Of a stretch of 64,000 nt of DNA, positions 1 through 7,866 are shown in pieces. The notes under the pieces are model-generated. The model worked only from the letters and a program-made list of their open reading frames with translations. It was not told the DNA's origin and did no database searches. Position 1 is the stretch's first letter; the number at the start of each line of letters is the position of its first letter. The stretch lies in the NCBI RefSeq assembly GCF_023544465.1, contig NZ_JALPVL010000014.1, forward strand, positions 290,449-354,448, given 5' to 3'. The position numbers and the translations under genes were made by a program. The DNA is from Paractinoplanes maris. Its GTDB lineage: Bacteria; Actinomycetota; Actinomycetes; Mycobacteriales; Micromonosporaceae.

Positions 1-2
1 CC

Positions 3-1253
3 ACCGCCTTCACCACCGTCGCCACCGGCGTGGCCGCCCGCAGCGACCGCCGGCCCACCAACGGCGGGGTTCACGACCGGTCGGCCGGCAAGACCTTCAT
101 CTCCTGGGCCGGCCAGTTCGAGGACAACTACGTCCAGGCCTACGACCACCGGACCAAGACCTGGTCGGCGCCGGTGAAGGTGGCCGACGGGGGCAACGAC
201 ACCCACAATTACCCGACCCTCATCCAGGCCGACGACGGTCACCTGCTCGCCTTCCGGGGGATGCACAACCGCGAGCTCTGGTTCGCCCGGTCGCCGCAGC
301 CGCACTCCATCGAGGGCACCTGGACCGACACCCAGATCCCGGAAGGTCTCGGCGCCACCTACCCGATGGTCTTCAAGTCGTCGGCCGGTCACCTGTTCGT
401 CTTCGTCCGAGAGACCGCGGGCGACCTCGACGACCGGTATCCGACCGACTTCCGCCCGATGAAGTACGTCCGGTCCACCGACAACGGGCGCACGTGGCAG
501 AGCTCGGAGACGCTGACCGGCGAGCGGTGGAACATCGCCCCGCAGACCCGGGCCGACAACCTGAACGAGGTTTACATCGGGCAGTTGCGGCATGAGCCGG
601 CCACCCTGGGCCGGCCGGAGCGGGTCGCCATCGTCTACACGCTGGCCGGCGGCGGCCCCGAGGGTCACCTGCACGACCGCTACCACAAGAACGTCTACTA
701 CACGTACTTCAGCCCTCGGGACCTCAAGTTCCGCTCCGCGAGCGGCGCCGACCTCGGCGTTCAGATCGACGACGCCGACCAGGAGAAGCATCTCAAGGTC
801 GCCGAGACCGCCCTGCAGACCACCAATCCCCGCTCCCCCGACTACATCCAACTCGTCGGCTCCACCGCCCTCGCCCCGTTCGTCACCTGGATGCAACTCG
901 ACGAGCAGGGCGTGGTGCACACGTACACCGGGGTGCACTCCCCGTTCGGCTGGCACCGGCGCGAGGTCGCCTCGGGCATCCGGATCCGCGACATGGAACG
1001 GGTGGACGCGGTGACCTGGCGCGTTTATGCCACCACCAACGACCCCGCCGTCACCGCCGTCTCCACCTTCCGGCTCACCGCCGGCACGTTCTGGCGGAGC
1101 GAGTCGACCATCCCGATCCCCCGGGCCGTCCAGCGCGTCGAAGTCATCGACGGCTATCGCGACCCAGCCCGGCTCATCCTCACCGGGGCCAGCAGCGCCC
1201 GCCCGGCCGACATCGCCGACGGCGACATCTACGTCGCCGGCGCCGACAACTAG
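3..1253 (+). CDS. BNR_4-type repeat protein, 5' partial
   Basis: The frame is open to the left edge of the window, so the true start lies outside; the first GTG inside is at 30. About 415 residues are visible. The N-terminal part has the NGGVHD...AGKTFISW and HNYPTLI patterns of the BNR_4 (sialidase-like propeller) family, followed by blade-like repeats with RSTDNGRTW (an Asp-box-like motif). Such proteins often accompany uronate polysaccharide lyases and bind or cleave polysaccharide outside the cell. The stop is 8 bp before a tautomerase gene and the frame is followed by kduI and kduD, so a role in breakdown of an unsaturated-uronate polysaccharide is inferred. Catalytic activity cannot be assigned from sequence. 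Confidence 0.75.
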   Translation, partial: TAFTTVATGVAARSDRRPTNGGVHDRSAGKTFISWAGQFEDNYVQAYDHRTKTWSAPVKVADGGNDTHNYPTLIQADDGHLLAFRGMHNRELWFARSPQPHSIEGTWTDTQIPEGLGATYPMVFKSSAGHLFVFVRETAGDLDDRYPTDFRPMKYVRSTDNGRTWQSSETLTGERWNIAPQTRADNLNEVYIGQLRHEPATLGRPERVAIVYTLAGGGPEGHLHDRYHKNVYYTYFSPRDLKFRSASGADLGVQIDDADQEKHLKVAETALQTTNPRSPDYIQLVGSTALAPFVTWMQLDEQGVVHTYTGVHSPFGWHRREVASGIRIRDMERVDAVTWRVYATTNDPAVTAVSTFRLTAGTFWRSESTIPIPRAVQRVEVIDGYRDPARLILTGASSARPADIADGDIYVAGADN

Positions 1254-1261
1254 GAGCCCCC

Positions 1262-1450
1262 ATGCCCAACATCACCGTGGAACTGCTGTCCGGCCGCACC
1301 CTCGACCAGCGGCGCGAATTCGCCGAGGCGGTCACCGCGGCGGCGGTCGACATCCTCAAGGCCCGCCGGCCGTCGGTGCGCATCCGCTTCGACGAGATCG
1401 AGCGCGAGGACGTCGCCAACGGCGGAACCCTCGAGTCCGACAACCTGTGA
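1262..1450 (+). CDS. 4-oxalocrotonate tautomerase family protein
   Basis: This 62-residue protein starts MPNITVELLSGRT. After removal of Met it exposes Pro1, the catalytic base of the 4-oxalocrotonate tautomerase superfamily. The length fits the small single-domain members (about 60 residues). The conserved region RPSVRIRFDEI ends with a GGTLESD tail. It sits 8 bp after the BNR_4 gene and before kduI, so it probably acts on an enol/keto sugar acid intermediate of the same uronate pathway, for example on the unstable unsaturated uronate released by lyases. That substrate is inference. The RBS lies in the GGAGCCCCC run just upstream of the ATG. Confidence 0.75.
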   Translation: MPNITVELLSGRTLDQRREFAEAVTAAAVDILKARRPSVRIRFDEIEREDVANGGTLESDNL

Positions 1451-1454
1451 GAGA

Positions 1455-1482
1455 GCGGCGGCGCCCCCGGGGGCGCCGCCGC
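1455..1482 (+). terminator. Strong GC hairpin between tautomerase gene and kduI
   Basis: A perfect 28-bp palindrome (left arm GCGGCGGCGCCCCC, right arm its complement) starts 4 bp after the tautomerase stop. There is no T tract. Because kduI follows in the same direction within 30 bp, it may act as a partial terminator or mRNA-stabilising processing site inside the operon. Confidence 0.55.
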
Positions 1483-1510
1483 CTGCATCGCCACGAGCAA
1501 AGGGAAACCC

Positions 1511-2311
1511 ATGGATTCACGACACGCGACCGCCCCGGATCAGCTGACCGGCATGGACACCGAGCACCTGCGGCGACGGTTCCTGGTGGAGGACCTGTTC
1601 GCCCCGGGCGAGGTGCGGCTGACCTACTCCCACGAGGACCGCATGGTGGTCGGTGGATCGGCCGGCGTCACCGAGCTTCCCGCCCCGGACGAGCTGCGCT
1701 CCGCCTACTTCCTCGAGCGCCGCGAGCTCGGGGTCGTCAACCTCGGCCAGACGGGCACGGTGACCGTCGACGGCGCCCGCTTCGACCTGGCCGCCCAGGA
1801 AGTGCTCTACATCGGGCGCGGCGCCCGCCGGGTGAGCTTCGACGGCCGGTTCTACCTGGTCTCCACGCCGGCCCACGCGAGTCATCCCACCGTCAAGGCG
1901 ACCCTCGACGACGCCGAGCCGGTGCGGCTGGGCTCGCCGGAAGGCTCCAACGAGCGCACCATCTACAAATACATTCACGCCAAGGGTGTGCAGAGTGCCC
2001 AGCTCGTCCTCGGCGTCACGGTCCTCGCCCCGGGCAGCATGTGGAACACCATGCCGTGCCACACCCACGAGCGCCGCACCGAGGTCTACTTCTACTTCGG
2101 TCTGCCCGAATCCGAGCGTGTCGTGCACCTGATGGGCCGGCCCGACCAGACCCGAAACCTCATCGTGGCGCCCGAGCAGGCGGTGATCTCGCCTCGCTGG
2201 TCGGTGCACTGCGGCTTCGGCACCCGCAGTTATGCGTTCGTCTGGGCGATGGGCGGCGAGAACCAGGCGTACGAGGATGTCGAACCGGTGGCGATCGGCG
2301 AGCTGCGATGA
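1511..2311 (+). CDS. kduI: 5-dehydro-4-deoxy-D-glucuronate isomerase
   Basis: This cytoplasmic zinc enzyme (266 aa) interconverts 5-keto-4-deoxyuronate and 2,5-diketo-3-deoxygluconate. It has the KduI double-cupin layout. The metal ligands are visible as CHTHERRTE (His, His, Glu) at about residues 182-190 and the later WSVHCGFGT histidine. The motif NERTIYKYIH is typical of the family. The length is close to the usual 275-280. The ATG is preceded by AAAGGG. Its stop overlaps the kduD start (ATGA), so the two are translationally coupled and form consecutive steps of the unsaturated uronate pathway. Confidence 0.95.
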   Translation: MDSRHATAPDQLTGMDTEHLRRRFLVEDLFAPGEVRLTYSHEDRMVVGGSAGVTELPAPDELRSAYFLERRELGVVNLGQTGTVTVDGARFDLAAQEVLYIGRGARRVSFDGRFYLVSTPAHASHPTVKATLDDAEPVRLGSPEGSNERTIYKYIHAKGVQSAQLVLGVTVLAPGSMWNTMPCHTHERRTEVYFYFGLPESERVVHLMGRPDQTRNLIVAPEQAVISPRWSVHCGFGTRSYAFVWAMGGENQAYEDVEPVAIGELR

Positions 2312-3066
2312 CGGCGGCCGCCGAGTCCCCGTTCTCGTTGCACGGCCGCACCGCGCTGGTCACCGGCTCGCGGGGCGGGATCGGCCGGGCGATCGCGGTC
2401 GCCCTGGCCCGGGCCGGCGCCGACGTGGTGCTGCACGGCCACCACAACGACCTCGACGACGTGGAACGGGAGGTCCGCGAGACCGGCCGGGGGTCCACCC
2501 GGTGGATCCTCGACCTGTCCGACACCGCGGCCATCCCCGGCGCCGTGGCCACGCTGCCCGCCATCGACATCCTGGTCAACAACGCCGGCATCATCCGGCG
2601 GGCCCCGGCCGCCGACCACTGTTTCGAGGACTGGCGCGACGTCCTCGGCGTCAACCTCGACGCGGTGTTCCAGCTGACCCGCACCGTCGGCGCCGGCATG
2701 CTGGCCCGGCGCCACGGCAAAATCATCTCGGTCGCGTCGATGCTGTCGTTCCAGGGCGGTCTGCGCGTTCCCGGATACACCGCGGCCAAGCACGGACTGG
2801 CCGGGCTGACCAAGGCGCTGGCCGCCGAGTGGGCCGCCGAGGGCGTCCAGGTCAATGCGGTCGCCCCGGGCTACGTGGTCACCGACAACACGGCCGCCCT
2901 GCGCGCCGATCCGGTGCGCGAGGCCGAGATCACCGCGCGGATCCCGGCCGGCCGTTGGGGCCGCCCCGACGACATCGCCGGGGCCGTGGTCTTCCTGGCC
3001 TCCCCCGCCGCCGACTACGTCAACGGCCACCTGCTCGCGGTCGACGGGGGCTGGCTCGCCCGATAG
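2308..3066 (+). CDS. kduD: 2-dehydro-3-deoxy-D-gluconate 5-dehydrogenase (SDR)
   Basis: A classical short-chain dehydrogenase of 252 aa. It has the cofactor motif TGSRGGIGRA at about residue 20, the NNAG motif (ILVNNAGIIRR), catalytic Ser in SVASML, and YTAAK with catalytic Tyr and Lys. It reduces or oxidises at C5 of 2,5-diketo-3-deoxygluconate after KduI. It starts within the kduI stop (ATGA overlap), which supports the assignment over other SDR functions. The gene ends the operon; a 130-bp intergenic stretch with a tandem repeat follows. The specific substrate is inferred from operon context and the IIRR signature of KduD. Confidence 0.9.
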   Translation: MTAAAESPFSLHGRTALVTGSRGGIGRAIAVALARAGADVVLHGHHNDLDDVEREVRETGRGSTRWILDLSDTAAIPGAVATLPAIDILVNNAGIIRRAPAADHCFEDWRDVLGVNLDAVFQLTRTVGAGMLARRHGKIISVASMLSFQGGLRVPGYTAAKHGLAGLTKALAAEWAAEGVQVNAVAPGYVVTDNTAALRADPVREAEITARIPAGRWGRPDDIAGAVVFLASPAADYVNGHLLAVDGGWLAR

Positions 3067-3112
3067 CAGCTCGACCAGGCGGCACCGGCGATCGGGCCGT
3101 CGGCCCCGCAAC

Positions 3113-3188
3113 GCGGCCTCGCGACCCGGACCGCCGGCCCGCGCGCGGCCTCGCGACCCGGACCGCCGGCCCGCACGCGGCCTCGCGA
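3113..3188. repeat. 32-bp tandem repeat, about 2.4 copies
   Basis: GCGGCCTCGCGACC starts at 3113, 3145 and (truncated after GCGA) 3177, an exact 32-bp period. The units differ at one position (GCGCGC versus GCACGC). It lies between the convergent kduD and the SnoaL-like gene. There is no spacer diversity, so it is not a CRISPR. Confidence 0.85.
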
Positions 3189-3197
3189 CATCCCGCG

Positions 3198-3563
3198 CTA
3201 CGGCTCGATCACCAGCTGGGCGATCGTGGCGCCGTCGAGGACGAACCGGTAGTGCAGATCGGCGGAGCCGCCCGGGAAATCGCCCTCCAGATGCTGGACG
3301 ACATCGAAGTGGGCCGCACCGGTCCGGGTCGCGCCGACGAATTCCGTGGTGTACGTGTACTCACTGGCCCCGGTGTCCAGCCAGGCCCGGATCTCGTCGC
3401 GGCCCCGGTGGGTGCGGCCCTCGTCGGTCACCACCGCGTCCGTGGCGAAGGCGGTGATCGCGGTCTGCGTGTCGCGGGCCTGGTGGGCCGGGAGGTAGGC
3501 AGTGATCGTGGCGGGCAGCTCGGCCCACGAGAGGCCGGTGCCCGAGCTCGAATTCTTGGTCAT
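3198..3563 (-). CDS. SnoaL-like / nuclear transport factor 2 family protein
   Basis: This 121-residue single-domain protein has the NTF2/SnoaL cone fold signature: ITAFATDAVVTDEG at about residues 37-50, the HRGRDEIRAWL helix, and a C-terminal beta region (HYRFVLDGATIAQLVIEP). Such proteins are small enzymes or ligand-binding proteins, and the substrate is unknown here. Upstream is a promoter with the 19-bp spacer of MerR-controlled genes, and the next gene encodes a MerR regulator, so it is probably the regulated target. The predicted transcript starts at or next to the ATG, so the mRNA is likely leaderless. Confidence 0.8.
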   Translation of the reverse strand: MTKNSSSGTGLSWAELPATITAYLPAHQARDTQTAITAFATDAVVTDEGRTHRGRDEIRAWLDTGASEYTYTTEFVGATRTGAAHFDVVQHLEGDFPGGSADLHYRFVLDGATIAQLVIEP

Positions 3564-3569
3564 GCTCCG

Positions 3570-3600
3570 AGGATCGGCTCTCCCCCGGGGCGAGGGTCAA
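3570..3600 (-). promoter_or_regulatory. MerR-type promoter of the SnoaL-like gene
   Basis: On the minus strand TTGACC (3600-3595) and GATCCT (3575-3570) are separated by exactly 19 bp, the long spacer typical of MerR-activated promoters. The spacer contains the GACCCTCGCCCCGGGGGA imperfect dyad. The ATG begins 7 nt after the -10 hexamer. Confidence 0.7.
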
Positions 3601-3658
3601 GGCTGCGGGTCTCCCCGGGGCCGAGGGTCAACTTCGGGTCTCCCCGGGGCGAGGGTCA
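3581..3658. repeat. Three copies of a MerR-operator-like dyad
   Basis: CTCCCCGGGGCGAGGGTCA-like units occur at 3581-3600, 3610-3631 and 3639-3658, spaced 29-31 bp. The first is the promoter spacer of the SnoaL-like gene; the other two run into the 3' end of merR, where they encode its last residues. They resemble the dyad before merR (GACCCTCCC...GGGAGGGTC). Confidence 0.75.
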
Positions 3659-4464
3659 CCACCGAGGCGGAAGACGGGCCAGCCCAGCTCGGTGCGCCAC
3701 TGTCCGGCGTCCGCGGTGTCCCGGGGACCGACCAGGTAGGTCTCGTGAACCGGGCCGTCCACGCCCAGGGCCTGCGCGACAACCCAGGAGCCGAGACGGC
3801 CGTACGTCACGTCGATGTCGTCGTGCGACCCCGGGTGAACCGTCACGGCGAGCTCGACCGGCGGCAGCTCGACGACCTCGATACGCCCCCGGGCAGACGG
3901 ATGGCGGACCGGCCGGAAGACGGTCATCGCACCGGCGCCCTCGGTGAACAGCTCGTTGGCGTACTGCCCGCCCGGCGGCCCGTCGCGTCCGGCGGGCGGG
4001 AAAGCCGCGTCGAGCTCGGTCATCGCCCCGTCGAACCAGACCAGCGCGTCCTCCCGCCGTACCCGGTCCCGGATGGCGGCCACGGTGCGAGCCGGCACGG
4101 ACCGAAGCTGGACCTCGAGCGCCGCCGCCTCGGGCTGCAGCAGCCGGCGCAGCGACCCGACGGCGGCCCGGGTCCGGTCGAGCTCGGCTTCAAGCCGCCG
4201 CAGGTGTCCCGAGATGAGCCCGGCCCGCTCCTGCGGGTCGTCCGTCGCGAGCAGTGCCTTGACCTCGGCCAGCGGCACATCGAGCTCGCGCAGCCGGTGG
4301 ATGACCTGTGCCGTCGCGATCTGGTCGGGCCGGTAGTAGCGATAACTGGTGTGCGGGTCCACGGTCGCGGGCTCCAGCAGGCCCGCCTCGTGGTACCGGC
4401 GCAGGGTCCGCACACTCAGGTGGCTCACCGTGGCGAACTCGCCGATGGTCAAGCCCTTCCGCAT
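3628..4464 (-). CDS. MerR family transcriptional regulator with GyrI-like effector domain
   Basis: This 278-aa regulator begins MRKGLTIGEFATVSHLSV. The MerR winged helix covers residues 5-75 (RTLRRYHEAGLL, SYRYYRPDQ), then a coiled-coil dimer helix (about 80-120), then a C-terminal effector-binding domain of the GyrI/BmrR type (about 125-275). It probably senses a small cationic or hydrophobic compound and twists its 19-bp-spacer promoters. A GTG two codons upstream (4470) is an alternative start and lies closer to the predicted +1. Its own promoter and that of the downstream SnoaL gene carry the same dyad, so autoregulation and control of the neighbour are inferred. Confidence 0.88.
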   Translation of the reverse strand: MRKGLTIGEFATVSHLSVRTLRRYHEAGLLEPATVDPHTSYRYYRPDQIATAQVIHRLRELDVPLAEVKALLATDDPQERAGLISGHLRRLEAELDRTRAAVGSLRRLLQPEAAALEVQLRSVPARTVAAIRDRVRREDALVWFDGAMTELDAAFPPAGRDGPPGGQYANELFTEGAGAMTVFRPVRHPSARGRIEVVELPPVELAVTVHPGSHDDIDVTYGRLGSWVVAQALGVDGPVHETYLVGPRDTADAGQWRTELGWPVFRLGGDPRPGETRS

Positions 4465-4476
4465 CGTCACCGCGCC

Positions 4477-4512
4477 ATTCTCGACCCTCCCGCCGGGGGA
4501 GGGTCGAGAATG
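4477..4512 (-). promoter_or_regulatory. merR promoter with long palindromic operator
   Basis: CATTCTCGACCCTCCC and its complement flank a 5-bp centre at 4476-4512. On the minus strand TCGACC (4507-4502) and GAGAAT (4482-4477) are 19 bp apart. The dyad occupies the spacer exactly, as in MerR-family operators. The adjacent amidohydrolase-like gene ends at 4515, so the site also overlaps its 3' boundary. Confidence 0.75.
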
Positions 4513-4514
4513 GG

Positions 4515-6554
4515 TCAGGCGCGAGCCTTCTCCCACATCGCGGTGTACGCCTCGGCTCCTCCGAGCAGCTGCCGGCGCAGCAGCGGCGCGTCCGGGCCGG
4601 CCTGGTTGATCAGGTCGGTGATCCAGTCCGCATAGAGCCCGTACTGGGCCACGCCGTCGGTGTTGAGGTCGAACGTGCGGGTGCCGTAGACCTGCTTGGC
4701 GACCTGGGTGCCGTTGGTCGCGGTGAACGGGTAGACGAGCGGCCGGGAGCCGGCGTCCAACCGCGGCGCGGCCTGGGTGCCCAGCCCGTTCACGTCGGTG
4801 CCGACCCCGTACCCGGTGATCTTCGAGCCGTTGGCCAGACCCTTGTTGACCCGCCACTCGTCGAGGAAGGCGCCCGTGTCCTGCCCGTCATCGGTGGCCG
4901 AGAACGCGTAGCCGGCCACAAAACCGCCGACCCCGAGGATCCGGTTGACCATGGCCGGGTCGGACCAGCTGTGCACCGAGGCGACGCCGGGGTAGGCGGC
5001 CTGCTCGGCCAGATCGAGCACGGCCGAAGCCGCCTTCACGCTCATGTGGTCGAGGTGGATGATCATGCCGCGGTCCATCATCCGCTCGACCAGATAACGG
5101 CCGAGATCGGTCAGACCCCGTACGTTGCAGATCTTGCCACTCGGATAGACCGGCAGGATCGACCCGGCGGGCAGGCCCACTCCCAGTTGCAGCAATCGGG
5201 CGAAGTCGTCACTGACCAGGGGCTGCTCGTTGTCCGAGGGCCCGGTGCAGGAGGTCGCCTGCCACCAGTGGCCGGTGGAGATCAGGTTGCCGACGTTGAC
5301 CGCGGCACCGGTGACGCCTTCGTCGAACCGGGTGCCGCCGAACGCGTTGTCGAACTTGTGGACCGGGTAGAGGCCGCTGACGCCCAGGCTCACCAGCTCG
5401 TCGAGACCGGCGTCGATCTGGGCCCGGGTGCACTGCGGTACGTCGCCGATCTCGCGGCAGCCGAAGATCTCGGAGTTCTCCACGCCGATGGTGACGGCCA
5501 GCTTGCCCTGGGCGCCGATCTGGCGTACCTGGGCCGGAGTGGTGGCCAGCCGGAACCAGCCCTTGCCGGGGCCGCCGCTGCGGGCGTCCACATAGTCCTG
5601 CATCTGGCGCAGATAGGTGGCCTGGGCCCGGATCTGGTCCATCTCGTCGCACGACGTGTGCTGCAGCGTCAGCCCGCAGATCACCCGGTTCGCGACCAGC
5701 AGCACGTTGAGCACCCGCTGCCCGGACTGCCAGGCCCGTTCCAGGCTCCGGAAGTACGAGGCCTCGTGCAGCATCGTGTCGTGCTGCGGCCAGTCGCCGA
5801 AGGTCGGCCAGCCGTCCTCGGCCGAGTCGATCGGATCGGTGCCGGCGATGATCGCTTCGAGCAGGGCGCCCCAGCCGAGGGTGCCATGCGACGGGCAGCC
5901 CTTGAGCGCGACCGGTGCGCCACCGGGCGCGAAGGCGTCTCCGCAGTGCAGGGAGCCGCCGAAGGCCTCGGCCGCGGTGATGTGCGCGTGCGCGTCGATC
6001 CAGCCGACCAGCTTGCCGTTGGCGTCCACGCCGGGGGCCGGGGTGCCGCTGACGCCGGTGGCGATGTCCGGGACGGCCGCGCACCCGCTCGCCGGGGCCA
6101 GGGCGACGGTCGAGGCGGCGTTGCCCGCCCCGAGCCCGCCGAGGTAGACGCCCATCTGCTGACCGGTCGCGGTGGACACGAAGCGGTAGCGGCCGTCGGC
6201 CACGCTCACCGTCCAGTCGGCCCGCTCGCCGTACGAGTCACCGGTCCACACCCAGCCGAGGGTGCTCTGATAGGGCGGCTTGCCGGTGGTGTCCCGCAGC
6301 AGATAGCGACCGAGCTGGGTGGCCTCGAACCGGAACGGCTCGGCGCTCGCCGCGCTGCCGGTGAAGCCGTAGCCGACCGAGGCACGCCGGACGTACCCGC
6401 GGGACGAGGATCCGTCGAACACCTGCAGCGTCACGCAGGCACCCTCCAGGTCCTGGGCCGGAGTCCAAGCCGGCGCCGCAACGGCCGGTGCGGGCAGCCC
6501 GCCGACCAGCCCGAGCACCAGCAAACCGGCAACCCACCCGCGCAACCTGGCCAT
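4515..6554 (-). CDS. Secreted amidohydrolase-like protein (membrane-dipeptidase-like fold)
   Basis: This protein has 679 aa with a Sec signal peptide (MARLRGWVAGLLVLGL, cleavage near AVAAP at about residue 27). Residues 30-165 resemble a secreted beta-type accessory domain. The remainder has metal-dependent amidohydrolase features: WIDAHAHI (HxH) at about residue 188, IGVENSEIFG, IHLDHMS, VASVHSWSD and the GTDVNGLG region. The pattern is closest to peptidase M19-like or amidohydrolase proteins found in actinobacteria. It is extracellular and probably zinc dependent. The substrate cannot be named. The gene stands alone; the merR palindrome lies just after its stop. Confidence 0.7.
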   Translation of the reverse strand: MARLRGWVAGLLVLGLVGGLPAPAVAAPAWTPAQDLEGACVTLQVFDGSSSRGYVRRASVGYGFTGSAASAEPFRFEATQLGRYLLRDTTGKPPYQSTLGWVWTGDSYGERADWTVSVADGRYRFVSTATGQQMGVYLGGLGAGNAASTVALAPASGCAAVPDIATGVSGTPAPGVDANGKLVGWIDAHAHITAAEAFGGSLHCGDAFAPGGAPVALKGCPSHGTLGWGALLEAIIAGTDPIDSAEDGWPTFGDWPQHDTMLHEASYFRSLERAWQSGQRVLNVLLVANRVICGLTLQHTSCDEMDQIRAQATYLRQMQDYVDARSGGPGKGWFRLATTPAQVRQIGAQGKLAVTIGVENSEIFGCREIGDVPQCTRAQIDAGLDELVSLGVSGLYPVHKFDNAFGGTRFDEGVTGAAVNVGNLISTGHWWQATSCTGPSDNEQPLVSDDFARLLQLGVGLPAGSILPVYPSGKICNVRGLTDLGRYLVERMMDRGMIIHLDHMSVKAASAVLDLAEQAAYPGVASVHSWSDPAMVNRILGVGGFVAGYAFSATDDGQDTGAFLDEWRVNKGLANGSKITGYGVGTDVNGLGTQAAPRLDAGSRPLVYPFTATNGTQVAKQVYGTRTFDLNTDGVAQYGLYADWITDLINQAGPDAPLLRRQLLGGAEAYTAMWEKARA

Positions 6555-6664
6555 GGGGACTCCCTCGCTCGATCATCGCCAGGAGCAGTGTAGGAAAGGT
6601 CACACCATCGACGCATGTCTAAATGTGAAATTTTCTCTCAGACGCGAGCCGACACGCCCCCGGG

Positions 6665-7771
6665 TCAGCCCTCGATGGTCACCACCGGGGCGTTCTGGGT
6701 GATCGCCCAGTCCACGGCCTTCCGCAGGTGCTCCTCGGGCAGCGGCCGGCGGCGGGTGACAGTCAGCGCCACGGTCACCGTCGCGGACAGGAAAGCGCTG
6801 CGGGCCTCGGCCGCCTCGAAATCGGCGACCAGACCGTACGCGAAGGCCACTGCCTCCTCGTGCTTGAGCGCCGGCAGGTAGAGCAGGAAATCGTCCGGGC
6901 CGGTCTTCGTCGCCCGATCGGCCGGGCCCAGCCGGGCCGCCAGCAACTCGACCGCGGCCTGCTGCTGCCGCGTGGCCGTCCGTCCGATCGGGCCGTCCTG
7001 ACCGGCCGCCGCGTGCGTCACCCGGACCGCCAGCACCGCCACCGGCAGCACACCGGAAGCCGTGACACCGGCCGTCCCGGTCCACCGCCGCACCCCCGAC
7101 CGGCCGGTGAGATCAGTGTCTTCGGCGTCGCCCTGGTCCGCGGCCGGGCCGGGCCGGTGGGCCTCCGCCCGGATCCGGGCGTGGTCGCGCTCAGCCCGGT
7201 CGGCGAACAGATGCAGGGCCGCGTCGGCCCGGCTCTCACCCGGCGTCGACGGCAGATCACGCACCCGGCCGACCACCGCGTCGACGGCGGACACGGCCGC
7301 CGGCGTCAGCCGGTCGGCCAGCAGATGCCGCAGCCGGAGCACCTCGTGCAGCGCATCGTCGCGGCGGAAGCTGGAGTGGCCCTCGAAGACCCGCCCGCTC
7401 TCCAAGGTCGCCGCGCCGGCCTCGAACTCCTCGAGGTCACGGGCGACCAGCACCCCGCCGAACCGCGGGGTCAGAACGACCACCGTCCACTCGCGAGCGA
7501 GCTCTTCCTTCTCGTCCAGCAGCACCGGGTGCGTGCCGGCCGGCAGGTCCGGGGCCTGCGCCGCGACCAGCCCGACCACCGTCGCCGCGGCCCGGCCGGC
7601 GATCCGCTCGTAGACCCGGCGTTCGCGCTCGAAATAGGGCAGCCGCTGGAACAGGGCGAAAACCACCATCGGTCCGTCCTCGGCCGCCGCCAGCGCGGCC
7701 CGTTCCAGCGCGTGCGAGATGGTTACCAGCGTTCTCTTGGTCAGCCGCTGCGCGGCCGGAGCATCGGACAC
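6665..7771 (-). CDS. DICT sensory domain protein with degenerate GGDEF-like C-terminus
   Basis: A 368-aa cytoplasmic protein with a GTG start. Residues about 15-165 match the DICT domain (KRTLVTISHALERAAL, LFQRLPYFERE, VLTPRFGGVLVARDLE), a sensory module found in actinobacteria with cyclases and regulators. A linker of about 70 residues is rich in Arg and Asp. The last 120 residues resemble a GGDEF fold (LAVRVTH..., then TGPDDFLLYLPALKHEEA), but the active loop reads GPDDF rather than GGDEF, so diguanylate cyclase activity is unlikely. It is divergent from the LLM oxidoreductase gene with 95 bp between them. The signal sensed is unknown. Confidence 0.72.
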   Translation of the reverse strand: MSDAPAAQRLTKRTLVTISHALERAALAAAEDGPMVVFALFQRLPYFERERRVYERIAGRAAATVVGLVAAQAPDLPAGTHPVLLDEKEELAREWTVVVLTPRFGGVLVARDLEEFEAGAATLESGRVFEGHSSFRRDDALHEVLRLRHLLADRLTPAAVSAVDAVVGRVRDLPSTPGESRADAALHLFADRAERDHARIRAEAHRPGPAADQGDAEDTDLTGRSGVRRWTGTAGVTASGVLPVAVLAVRVTHAAAGQDGPIGRTATRQQQAAVELLAARLGPADRATKTGPDDFLLYLPALKHEEAVAFAYGLVADFEAAEARSAFLSATVTVALTVTRRRPLPEEHLRKAVDWAITQNAPVVTIEG

Positions 7772-7831
7772 CGCAGTAGCCTAGGGACATCGCATCGTCA
7801 CCGCATCCGGGCGAGATCACCTCGACCAAGA

Positions 7832-7859
7832 TTGTTCAGCCGGCCCGGAGTCGTAATGT
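7832..7859 (+). promoter_or_regulatory. Promoter of LLM oxidoreductase gene, leaderless type
   Basis: TTGTTC (7832-7837), a 16-bp spacer and TAATGT (7854-7859) precede the ATG at 7867 by 7 nt. No ribosome binding site fits, so the transcript probably begins at the start codon. Confidence 0.6.
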
Positions 7860-7866
7860 TCGGGGT

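Noticed and set aside
2230..3111. 293-residue open frame opposite kduD
   Set aside because: Gly/Arg-rich product typical of antisense frames in GC-rich DNA; kduD on the other strand is fully supported.
3113..3188. Possible CRISPR array
   Set aside because: Repeats are directly adjacent with no spacers and only about 2.4 copies; no cas genes are present.
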